Source: Conchocele bisecta
Lineage: Eukaryota > Mollusca > Bivalvia > Lucinida > Thyasiridae
Length of the DNA stretch: 64,000 bases
Reading direction: 5' to 3'
Assembly (NCBI GenBank): GCA_029237695.1
Contig: CM055266.1
Location: forward strand, 117,073,370 to 117,137,369
A model generated the notes under the pieces. The model had not been told where the DNA came from. It searched no databases and saw nothing but the letters and a program-made list of their open reading frames with translations. Shown in pieces: positions 1-11,100 of the stretch. A program made the position numbers and the translations under genes. Within the stretch, counting starts at the first letter, position 1; the number at the start of each line of letters is the position of its first letter.

Positions 1-160
1 ATATTGTGATGCACTCCGCGCTAGCGTAAAATGTTTCAAGTCGAAATAGGCGCCGGATGTCTGACGAATTCCCATGCAGCTACAAACAGAAGATACTGCA
101 TAAACGCATTTTCGTCTAGTAACCGTGAAACATTTTACGCCGGTGCTGAGTGCAGCAGCA
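1..160. mobile_element. Inverted-repeat element at window start
   Basis: GCACTCCGCGCTAGCGTAAA ... TTTTACGCCGGTGCTGAGTG. The same family occurs at 9076-9310. Confidence 0.65.
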
Positions 161-1021
161 ATGGGTATTAGTTAGTGTTCCAGACGTTCAATTGTTATTA
201 ACTGTTTCCTCACGGTCCTCGGAGTTCTAGTACATATTATTCGATTAGTTTCTAATACTGTGGATATTTACCGCTTTTGGAGGAACGAGTGGCAATGCAC
301 ATGCACAATAATTCCTCAAACCCCGGCATGAGGTACAACCCGGGTTTGAGCTCATAAAACCCGGATTTGAGCTACCAATGTGCACAATAATTCGTTAGAA
401 GCTCAAACATTTTTGTATAGCGTTTATGCAATTTGACGAAAAAAACCCAACTATTTTCCAGTCGTTACGCAATGTCAGCATGTGTGTGTAGCATTTATAT
501 GGTAATGCTAACTGCAGATACTCTCGAATTATTATCGATTCACATATGTTTTCAGGCATTGACACACTCTTATATTCATACATTCCTATATGTTTTAATG
601 CTTATGGCACACTTTCTCTTTTATTTGCCATTCGTCCAGATCAGAAATTCGCTTGCCAATACGAGCGGACGAGTGGATTGATCGAGGACTGGTTTTAAAC
701 TGAGCCGAACACCTCTCGAACAATACGTGCAGTCACGACGTCAAGTGGTTGAGTCAACTGATTTATTTCTAGTTAAAAAAGATCGCGTTCACGAGCATAA
801 GATCTAAAATCAATGGCTCACATTACTATGCTGCGCTAGAATAAGGAAACTCATATACTAGTATATCATACAGGAGAATAGTTTAATAGAAATGTAGTGC
901 ATATACAGCGACGAGCATGAGGAAAGTTCAGCCTATAATCTTGATTCCTCCACCCGAGCCAGCTGTCCTGTAATACAAAGTTACACAAATGCGAAAAGCC
1001 ATGTGACTTTTACACAACCAC
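161..1021. other. No gene seen
   Basis: AT-rich. A local repeat of ACCCGGRTTTGAGCT and GCACAATAATTC lies at 300-395. Confidence 0.5.
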
Positions 1022-1599
1022 CTGCGTTAATCTTGCCCAGTAGCCTATTTCATCAAAATTGCAAAGTATACTTTCCTAGCAAAGTATACTTTGAGGGAGC
1101 AATCATTGATTTTTCCGAAATGCATTATTTCATGCAGAACTAACGATTGCATATATTTGATGATTAAAACTATGCAGAATTATTATACTGAATTTATTAC
1201 ATTATCACAGCCAAAATTGGCTGTGATAATGTAATAAATTCAGTATAATAAAAATTAATAAATTTATTCTAAAATTGAAAATTTCCCCCTCAAAGTATAC
1301 TTTGCTAGGAAAGTATACTTTGCAATGTTGATGAAATATGCCCCAGATAATCACTGTTTCTGAATAGCTACTGACAATGCCAACTCACAATCAATCAATT
1401 TGATTGTCTGAGCCTGAGCTGTGCTACAGCTCAGGCTCAAACAATCAAATTGATTGATTGCAAATTGGCATTGTCAGTAGATATTCAGCTCAGGCACTGC
1501 TACGTAGCACATCTCAGGCTTGCCAATCAAGCCGCTTGACTGCAAGCATACGTGTTTGGAAATAAAGAAACGAACAAACTTTGGCAAGATTAACGCAGG
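1022..1599. mobile_element. Family D element interrupted by family C
   Basis: Ends CTGCGTTAATCTTGCCC and GGCAAGATTAACGCAGG. The inner hairpin AGCCTGAGCTGTGCTACAGC lies at about 1410-1440. Family C sits at 1041-1342. Confidence 0.75.
1041..1342. mobile_element. Family C hairpin element nested in family D
   Basis: TAGCC.ATTTCATCAAAATTG ends, AAGTATACTTTG repeats, and a central palindrome TTACATTATCACAGCC. Confidence 0.8.
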
Positions 1600-1708
1600 C
1601 CGTAGTGTACCGAAGATGTGCGTTTTTTTCTCTCAAGAAAACTGTTCTATTTTCTGTAAATGACATCGATAATTGACAAATTGTTCAGAGCAAATGCAGA
1701 ATTATATA

Positions 1709-1925
1709 CAGTGAAACCTCTCTAAACCGCCGGACACCACGTGAAGTACACAGGGTGTCCGGTTTAGCGAGGTTTCACTGTAAATCAAGCATTTGACTAT
1801 TCCGAGCCATAGCAGTGTGCTATGCGATCACGAACAGGCAGTGTCACCTGAGATAAATGACCAAGAAACTCATCAAAATCACACATGTTTCTCGCTGTCC
1901 GGTTTATTACAGAGGTTTCAATGTA
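1709..1925. mobile_element. Family N element(s)
   Basis: CAGTGAAACCTCTCTAAACC and GGTTTAGCGAGGTTTCACTG at 1709-1780, then an extra body ending AGAGGTTTCAATGTA. TA flanks and the ends suggest a Tc1/mariner-pogo type. Confidence 0.7.
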
Positions 1926-2302
1926 CCGCATTTGCTTTGAACATATTCGTCATATTGCGACGTCATGTACGGAAAACATCGTATGTTTCATGAGATCCCG
2001 CACATCTTCGTGTGTACACAATCACATGGCTTGTCGCAAATGTCGCAAATGTGGCTGTTACTGGAGACATGGGAATTGAAGGGATCAATGGAAGAAGGGG
2101 GCTCATATTCTTAGCCACCTTCGTCCACTAACCCAGTCAAATGTTGGTCGATCTACCTCCCGATATGTTAGCACACTACTGCAGCGCGATCAGGGTTTGT
2201 CTGTTAGAAACATGATTAATTGACTGAATGATGCGTATGTTGATTTGGGTCTACCCTGGCCGCAAATAGCATAAGTCTCACTTCTCCAGTCAAAACAATA
2301 TC

Positions 2303-2570
2303 TGAGACACGCCATGTGATTTTGTACCGAAGAACATGTGTGATTTTTCATGAAATACATTTACAGAAACTGTGATATTTTCTGTAAATGACTTCGAAGG
2401 GTGACGAAATTTTCATACCAAATGCGGAATTCTATTCCGCATTTGCTAAGAAAATGTCGTCAACTTTCGACGTCATATAAGATAAATATATTAAAGTTTG
2501 GAAATATTATTTCACGAGATGTTGCACATGTTCTTTGGAACAAAATCTCATATATAACTGTGAGAGACAT
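2303..2570. mobile_element. Family Q element
   Basis: GAGACACGCCATGTGATTTT, then a central palindrome AATGCGGAATTCTATTCCGC. Confidence 0.75.
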
Positions 2571-2585
2571 TCGCGATATTTCGCA

Positions 2586-3351
2586 TGCGGCATGTTCGTA
2601 ACGTCGACACTTGTTGCATGTGGATTCGTCCCCTCCAAGGTCAATGACAATGGTGCTAAAATTTAATTTTTATTACGCATTTTATTTTAGTTTCCTTGCA
2701 AAAATTCGACTACCGTTTATTGCGTGATACACGCATGTTCATAACAACGATAGGAACGTCCTTGTTGATTGTGCATTTCATCCCATCTAGGTCAAGGTCA
2801 GGAACGCTGATACACCAGCGGTAACATGTTGTTTAACAAACAATTTTGACTTTAATTATTGCTAAATGTTATTATATTGTTAAAAAATAAATCAAGGCGT
2901 ACATGACTGTTGTAAGTATTGTAGTAGAAACACTGTGCACACATATTTACACTGTCCATACATTCACAATGAAAGCGCACGTTCAACGTAATGCGTTTAT
3001 ATCCCAGTACACCTACATTAGACCCACGTGACGTCGCAACATGTTGTTGATTGGTTAAAATTCGTTTGACTTCATTAATTTGCACGAGGTTGCCAATAAC
3101 TACACGCTATTGACCGGCAACGTCGCTATTCCAGGAATTGCGACACAATGACGTAAAACCAGATTATTCTTAATTTTAGCACACTATTTGGTTATTACAT
3201 TTTTGAAACTATCAGAAAATGAAGTGTAAATATAAATACTAAAACCATGGGATGTTGCATTTACTGGGGTTTTATACTATATTTGGTGTGTTTAAAGTTT
3301 GCGAGGAGTCCTTATCCCAGTAAACGCGTCGGGTCCACACACTTTAAACAG
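2586..3351. other. No gene seen
   Basis: Old dispersed-repeat debris (GCATGTTCRTAAC and AGGTCAAGGTCA at 2590-2800). Confidence 0.5.
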
Positions 3352-3592
3352 ATTTATCCCGTCAACACAGTGCGTATGTGCCGTAAAACACGGTGCTGTG
3401 AAACATTTTTGATATCCAGTCAATACTATTTTTGCATTTTACAGCCATTTGTAGGTGTTGACGGGATAAATAGAATAGTAGGTGGCGCGGCACGGAAACG
3501 GGATGTGCTCGGCATAGCCTCGCCCATCCCGTTTCCTGAGCCTTGCCAGATATGTTTTCCCATTCACGGCACTAACCTACTATTCTCTATGT
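3352..3592. mobile_element. Family K element
   Basis: TTTATCCCGTCAACACAGTG, then a hairpin with GGAAACGGGATG and CCCATCCCGTTTCC, ending CACTAACCTACTATTCTC. Confidence 0.7.
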
Positions 3593-3849
3593 ATTATACA
3601 CCTCAGTAAACAACAACCCATGGTTTTATTCCTTACATAAACCACAGCTTGGCGATGTTTTAGCCTACATACTGTATCCCACAAGGGCCCAAAATAGTCC
3701 TATACAGTACATGGTGGGTGACAATGGGGAATAATGCTTAACAGCGATGTAAAATGGTTACAAATATTATTTTGATTATCATAAACCGGCATAAAACAAT
3801 CAAAGGAATACAATTAGGTAGGAAATAACAAATAAATAAATAAAATAGT

Positions 3850-6800
3850 ACTACTATTGCTGCTGCTGCTGCTGCTACTGCTACTGCTACTGCTACTGCT
3901 ACTGCTACTGCTACTGCTACTGCTACTGCTACTACTGCAACTGCTACTGCTCTGCACTGCTACACTGCTACAACTGCTACTGCTACTGCTCACACTGCTA
4001 CTGCTGCTAGCTGCTGCTGCACTGCTACAGCTACTGCTACTGGCTACAACTACTGCTACTACAGCTCAACTGCTACCCAAAACGCTTACCTGCTACGCAC
4101 TGCAAGACTGCTACTGCACCTGCTACTTGCTACTGCTACTTACTGCTACAACTGCTACTGCACTGCTACTGCTACTGCTACTGGCTACTGCTAACTAACT
4201 GCTACTGCTACTGCTACTGCTACTGAATACTGCTGATGCTACTGCTACTGCTACTGCTATAACTACTGGCACTGCTACTGCTACTACAGCTGCTACTGCT
4301 ACGCTACTGCTACTGCAACCTACTGATACTGCTGATGCTACTGCTACTGCTACTGCTACTTACTACTGCTACGCTACTACTGACTGCTACTGCTACTGCT
4401 ACTGCTACTACTACAGCTACTGCTACTACTGCTAACTGCTTACTGCTACTGCTACTACTGATACAAACTGCTGCACTGCTAACACACTACTGAATACTGC
4501 TACTGCTACTACTGCTACTACTACAACTGCTACTGCTACTGCTATGCTACTGCTACTGCTACTGATACTACTACTGCTACTTTCTACTGGCTACTACTGC
4601 TGCTACTGCAACCAACTACTAACTATAACGCTGCTGCTGCTGCTACTCACTGCACTTCTATGCTACGCTACTTGCTTCTGCTAACTGCTAACTACTTGCT
4701 GCTACTGCTACTACGATACTGCTGCTGCTACTAACTAACTCAAACTGCTACTACTACTACTACTGCTACAACTGCTACTGCTGCTGCACTGCTACTAATT
4801 ACTGCTACTGCTACTGTTTACGCTGCTGCTGCTAGCTGCTGCTACAGCTGCTGCTGCTGGCTGCTACTGCTGCAGCGCTGCTGCTACTGCTACTCAGCTA
4901 CAAAGCTACTGCTAACTGCTTACTGCACTGCAACTACAGTGCTACTGCTACTGCTAAGCTGCTACTGCTACTACTGCTGCTACTGCTCCACTGATACTTG
5001 CTGCTCTAACTACTACTGCTACTGCTATCACTACACTGCTACTGCTACTAACAGCACTGCTACTAGCACTGCTACTGGCTACTGCTACTGCTACTGCTAC
5101 TGCTACAGGCACTGCTACTGCTACTGCTACTGCAACTACTTACTGCTACTGCTACTACTGATACTGCTGCTGCTACTACTACGCTAACAGAACTCAACTA
5201 CTGCTACTACTGCTACACCCCCCTGGCTACTGCTGCTGCGACTGCAACTACTACAGCTACTGCTACTCCTTCGGCTTGCTGCTGCTGCAGCTGCAGTTGC
5301 TACTGCTACTGCTACTACTTACACTACTGCTACTACTGCTCTACAGCTACTGCTGCTACTTGCTCAGCTGCGCTACTCTACTGCTAACTGCCTTCTGCTA
5401 CTGCTACTGCTACTGCTACTGCTGCAACTTTCTACTGCTACTTGCTACTGCTACTGCTGCTGCTACTGCAGAAACTGCTACTGCTACTGCTACTGCTACT
5501 GCTACAGCTACTGCTACTGCTAGCTAATACTGCTAACTACTTACGCTTACTGCTACTACTGCTGCTTACTGCCTACTAGCTGCATGCTCGCAGCTGCTAC
5601 TGCTACTGGATACAGCTACTGCTACTGCTACTGCTACTGCTACACTGCTGCTACTTCTACTGCAACTGCTACTGCTACTGCTACTGCTACCAGCTACATG
5701 CTACTTTGCACTGCTGCTACACTACTGCTACTGCAACTGCTACTTGCTACTGTCTACTGCTGCTACTGCGGCTGCTGCTGCTACTGCTACTGCTACTGCT
5801 ATGGCTACTGCTACAGCTACTGCTACTGCTTACTGCACTGCTACTACTTTGCTGCTACTGCTACCGCTACTACTGCTGCTACAGCTACTACAGATACTGC
5901 TGCTGCTACACTACTACTGCTCCTGCTACTGCTACTGCTACTGCTACTGCTACTACTACTACTATTAAACTGCTTACTACTGCTAACTACTGCTGGCTAT
6001 GCTGCTGCTGCTGCTGCTGCTACTTGCTACTGCACTGCTAGCTGCTGCTAACTGCTACTGCTACGCTGCTGCTGCTGCTAACTTCGTTGCTGCTGCTGCC
6101 AGGCTTGCTGCTGCTACTAGCTGCTGCTGCAGCTACTGCTACTGCTACTAGCTAACTGCTACTGCTACTGCTACTGCTACTGCTACTACAGCTGCTACTG
6201 CTACTGCTGCTGCTACTGCTGCTAACTGCTACTGAACTGCTACTGCGCTGCTACTACTACTGCTCACTGCTACTACTACAACTGCTACTACTGCTACAAC
6301 TGCTACTGCTACGGCACTGCGACGGCTACTGCTACCTGCCTACTGCTACTGCACTCTACTGCTACTGCTACTGCTACTGCTACTACTGCTGCGACTGCCT
6401 ACTATGATACTGCTGCTGCCTACTACTACGCTACTGCTACTACTACTACGGCTACGACTGCTACAACTGCTACTGCTGCTGCTACTGCTACTACTACGCT
6501 ACGTGCTACGCTGCTACAGCTGCTGCGCTGCTCGTTTTGTTGCTACTGCTACTGCTACTCGCTACGGCGCGACTGCAGCTGCCGGCTGCTACTGCTACTG
6601 CTACTGCTACTGCTACTGCTAACTGCGACTGCTACTGCTAACTACTGCTGCTACTGTACAGCTACTACTGCTGCTACTGCTACTACTGATTACTGCTGCG
6701 GCTTACTACTACTGCGTACTGCTACTGCTACTGCGACTGCTACTACTACTACTGCTATTACGCTACAACTGCTACTGCTGCTGCACTGCTACTGCACAGC

Positions 6801-7027
6801 TGCTGCAGCTTGCTGCTACTTGCTACTGCTACTGCTGCTGCTGTCGGCTAGCTCCGCTGCTGCGGCTGCTGCTACTGCTGCTGCTGCTGCTGCTGCCTTG
6901 CTGCTCTGCTGCTGCTGCTGCTGCGCGGCTGCTACTGCTACTGCTACTGCTACTGCTACTGCTACTGCTACTAACTCTGCTAAAACCGGCTACTGCTGCT
7001 GCTAACTGCCTGTTGCTGCTGCTGCTA

Positions 7028-7058
<31 letters not shown>

Positions 7059-7066
7059 CCCTGCTG

Positions 7067-7100
<34 letters not shown>

Positions 7101-7708
7101 ACTGCTACTGCAACTGCTACTGCTACTAACTGGCTACAAATGCTACTGCCTGTTGCTACTGCTACTAACTACTGCTACTGCTACTGCTACTGCTACTCTG
7201 CTCACTCCCTGCTGCAGCTGCTGCTACTGCTACTGCTACTTGCCTACTGCTACTGCTTTACTGCTACTACTCAGCTGCTACGGCGACAAACTGAATACGG
7301 CAGCTGCTAACTACTACTGCCCTGCTACTAACTACTTAACTACTCTTCACTACTACTACAACTGCTACTGCTACTGCTACTGCTACTGCTTCACTAGCTA
7401 CTGCTACTACTGCCTACTGGCTACTACTGCTACTACTGCTGGCACTGGCTACTACAGCTAACTGCTACTGATACTGCTGCTGGCTACTACTACTGGCTAC
7501 TACTGTTACTAACTGCTACAACTGCTGCTACTGCTGCTGCTACTACTACTGCTACTACTACTGTTAACTACTGCTACTACTCTGCTACCAGTACTACTGC
7601 TACCACTGTACTATGCTACACTGTCTACTACTACTACTGTACTGCTACTGCTACTACTACTGCTACAATACTGCTCCTACTGCTACTACTACTGCTACTA
7701 CTACTGCT
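3850..7708. repeat. Degenerate TACTGC hexanucleotide array, about 3.86 kb
   Basis: The whole block is built from TACTGC units with many single-base slips and sub-blocks of CTG/GCT trinucleotides (about 6000-6120 and 6830-7110). The open frames in it are low-complexity Leu, Thr-Ala or Tyr-Cys runs and are not genes. On the lectin strand it reads GCAGTA and starts about 240 bp after the lectin stop codon. Some irregularity could be assembly error. Confidence 0.95.
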
Positions 7709-7750
7709 TGCACAATAACGTGTAACTTGAACCGCGTTTTGTAGATATGC

Positions 7751-7818
7751 TTTGATACCTTTCTAAAGGAATGACGGATTTGTATACAAATCCGTCATTC
7801 CTTTAGAAAGGTATCAAA
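7751..7818. repeat. Perfect 68-bp palindrome
   Basis: The arms TTTGATACCTTTCTAAAGG... meet at GTATAC (about 7782-7787). It lies between the lectin stop and the hexanucleotide array, so it would fall in the 3' UTR if the transcript extends that far. Confidence 0.8.
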
Positions 7819-7950
7819 ACAAATCTACTGTAAACACATCTAAAACACATGGAGTCACGCCGTTCGGAAACAACTGGATATAACACCATGTGTTTACTAA
7901 ATGGCTAAATTATATCAACACTAATCAACCTTGGCACCAGGGTGAATGAC

Positions 7951-8114
7951 TTACTGTCTCTCACAGAGCGGGTAACCGACACGTTCCCGACATTTGCCGT
8001 CGTGCCATGAGAAGTTGTAAGCCCCATTTAGGGCGAGGCAATCCTCGGTATTACCGATGTCCGTTCTGGGCTGGGAGAACGTCGTGTCCCAGTCTGCCCA
8101 CGTCATCTCCTGGT
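7951..8114 (-). CDS. Lectin exon 5: sugar/calcium-site region, C-terminus and stop
   Basis: The acceptor is GTGTTTCAG. The exon completes Asp112 and encodes 53 residues ending PLCERQ, then TAA. It contains MTWADW, the QPR triplet, NTEDC, SWHDGKC and the final Cys. QPR replaces the usual QPD/EPN, and WHD replaces WND. The pyrimidine-rich tract before the acceptor is an imperfect GCTT repeat. Confidence 0.93.
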
Positions 8115-11100
8115 CTGAAACACGCTAAGTGAGTGAGCGAGCAAGCCAGTAAGCAAGCAGCAAGCAAGCAAGTGAGCAGGTGATATACGTGAAGATTTGC
8201 TTTACCATGACAAACGACTGACTGTACCATCTTACAGTAATGTAACATGGACGCAGATAAATGCATAATGCATGATATTCAGTTATAAAGTTATAATTTC
8301 AAACGTGCCGCCTGTCATTGGTGATATTTATAGAGTGCATTAGAATATAAGGTTAACTGTATTGTAATTTTCAAATTTGAGGCGTAAATCAGAAAATGAT
8401 AGGTCGGAAAATCTGTTTAATTGCGACGCGCTAGCGGAGAATAATCCTGATCTGATGCCAGGTCCTCGCCACACCAGAATCACTTGGCCCCTCCCAAAAG
8501 CAGTAGGATCAGTACTAATCTTACTACTTTTATATTGGGCAATAACCCAATTCAACTCCCAGGTAACTAAAGAGCCAAGGAATAAAACGTACCTGAGGGA
8601 AAAGCAGCTGTAATTCGATATTCTTTACATAATTATCTTCTAACTATGCTATTTTAGTAAGATGACAATAATTCTCAAAAGAACATGTGCACTTTCTGCC
8701 AAAAAATTCAGATTAGCGTTAATAAAATCACTGAATTTTATTATGATACGAGGTCGTGTTCGACCAAAGTTAGAAGCCTTGTTCATCTGTAATGAACATG
8801 ACCGTTTTGTTCAACGCTATGCTTGAAACTGTTATCGCTTTATTATTTTGTGCGTGAAAACGATATTTTTTTTAAATACCGGCTTTCAACTTGTCGCTTC
8901 TTTCAACGCATCATTTTGACATCGTTTTCTGTCTTTTTAACACATTTAAACCAAGCAAAACACCATTTTTAAATTATAAAAATGAAACGAAAACGATGTC
9001 AAAACGATGAATAAATGATAGGCAATCGTTTTCGGAACCAGAAACAAATCCGGGCTGTATGCGTTGACATCACTGGTGCTGCACTCCGCACCAGCGTAAA
9101 ATGTTTCAAGTCGAAATAGGCGCCGGATTCCTGACGAATTCCCATGCAGCTACATACAGAAGATACTGCATAAACAACGCATTTTCGTCATGTAACCGGC
9201 GCAAGAAATTTGCGCCGGTTACTAGACGAAAATGCGTTTATGCGATAAATGTAGTAGAGCTGAGTGGCATCTCGTCAGACATTTATCGATTTGATGTCGA
9301 AAAACATGTTTAATGGCTCCGCTAGCGCGTCGCCATTAAACAGATTTTCCGACCTTTCATTTTCTGATATGGGCAGCAAATTTGAAAATTACAATACAGT
9401 TAACCATATATTCTAATGCACTCTATAAATATCACGCAATATGATTGGCTGGTGGTCATAGATTACAGGTATATCATTGTTGATGAACGGTCGCAAATTA
9501 GTTCAATATGTATTCCTACGCCAGTAGTAAACGAGTGCATTATAAATACATGTAGGTTAACCGCGTTGTAATTTTGAAATTTGCGGCGTATATCAGAAAA
9601 TGATAGGTCGGAAAACATGTTTAATGGCTCCGCTAGCGCGTCGCCATTAAACAGATTTTCCGACCTATCATTTTCTTATATTACAATACAGTTAACCCTA
9701 TATTAATTCATAACATGTTTAGAATGAAAGCATATGCCTATAGGCTACATGAACGAAACAAACGGTGCATTCATTATATTTTGACAACATGTATGTATAT
9801 TTAGTCATTAATGACATCAGATGCATGTAACATTCACATAGAGAATAGTAGGTTAGTGCCGTGAATGGGAAAACATATATGGCAAGGCTTAGGAAACGGG
9901 ATGGGCGAGGCTCTTCCGAGCCCATCCAGTTTCCGTGCCGCGCCAGATATTTTTCCCATTCACGGCACTAAGCTACTATTTATCCCGTCAACACCTACAA
10001 ATGGCTTTAAAATGCAAAATAATAATCACAGTCACCGCACATATTCATACGCAGTGATTAGGTCGTATTGAAAGGATATCAAAAATGTTTCACGGCACCG
10101 TGTTTCACGGCACATACGCACTGTGTTGACGGGATAAATTTCGTCATAGTGCCCCTCTCCTTGATGAACATGAATTTCCAGCAATATTAACCAATATTAA
10201 CAGTGAACATAATTAATTTAGCTACATAAGCATGTAGTATGCTTGAAAATATGCTCATTTTGCTTAAATAAGTTCTACGTTCATAAGGGACAAAGCCATT
10301 CATGTTGATACAACGCATCATGACTGAGAGAACATGTCGGAATGTACGAGATACACCATATGAGTATTATAAACCATGAAATGTAAAAGCAAGCGTAGCA
10401 TAATTGCTCTTTTAATTACATTTTACATATTCAATATTCTCATATATATCATATATATAGTATCAGTTGCCTATCACATACATATGAGCTACATGCCTTG
10501 TATCTTTGAAATTAAGTGACATACGGTGATACGTGACAGTCATTTATGAAACATGTACACGCTACATAGCTTTAATCTATAATGTGGCACTGTGTTCAGC
10601 CAAGGGAGTCTGGTCTATTGATGGGGTACTACACTCGCCATCGATTGTGATGGGCTCAAACTGTCCTATGTAATGGATGTTTGTTAACAACCTTGATTGC
10701 ATAGATCATTTACAGTTATATGCATATATATATTTTTGGGAACACATGCCGCCTAGAAGGGCATTCTGACTATAACACGGTAATTACTATTTTATCATAT
10801 ATGGATATACATAGTGTTATCTCCTACATACGGTCGATCCATTTTGACACAGTTTGCAGAAAACACACTTGAATTAGGGCAACACCTGTGACATGTTGAT
10901 GAATAATAGCGACCATTCTGAACTGCCAATGAGATGTTACTGAATAAACACTATATTCAGTAAGATATGGCGACCATCTTGAACGTCAATTCGGTGAATC
11001 AAATATATCTCGCTAGAATTATTTAGGCATGCGTTTACTAATACACACAATATATCACAACATAACAAAAGAGCGATGCATGTGATCTTATTATTATTTT

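Noticed and set aside
3857..7461. Many long Leu-, Thr-Ala- or Tyr-Cys-rich open frames
   Set aside because: They are translations of the TACTGC/CTG array, change frame with every slip, and have no gene context.
8460..8600. Possible nuclear copy of mitochondrial DNA
   Set aside because: The peptide resembled a mitochondrial membrane segment only in composition. No gene order or conserved motif supports it.
8377..8613. Hydrophobic stretch GSVLILLLLYWAITQFNSQ, looking like a membrane segment
   Set aside because: It overlaps a family L fragment, has no further exon support, and no match I can recall. Probably chance.
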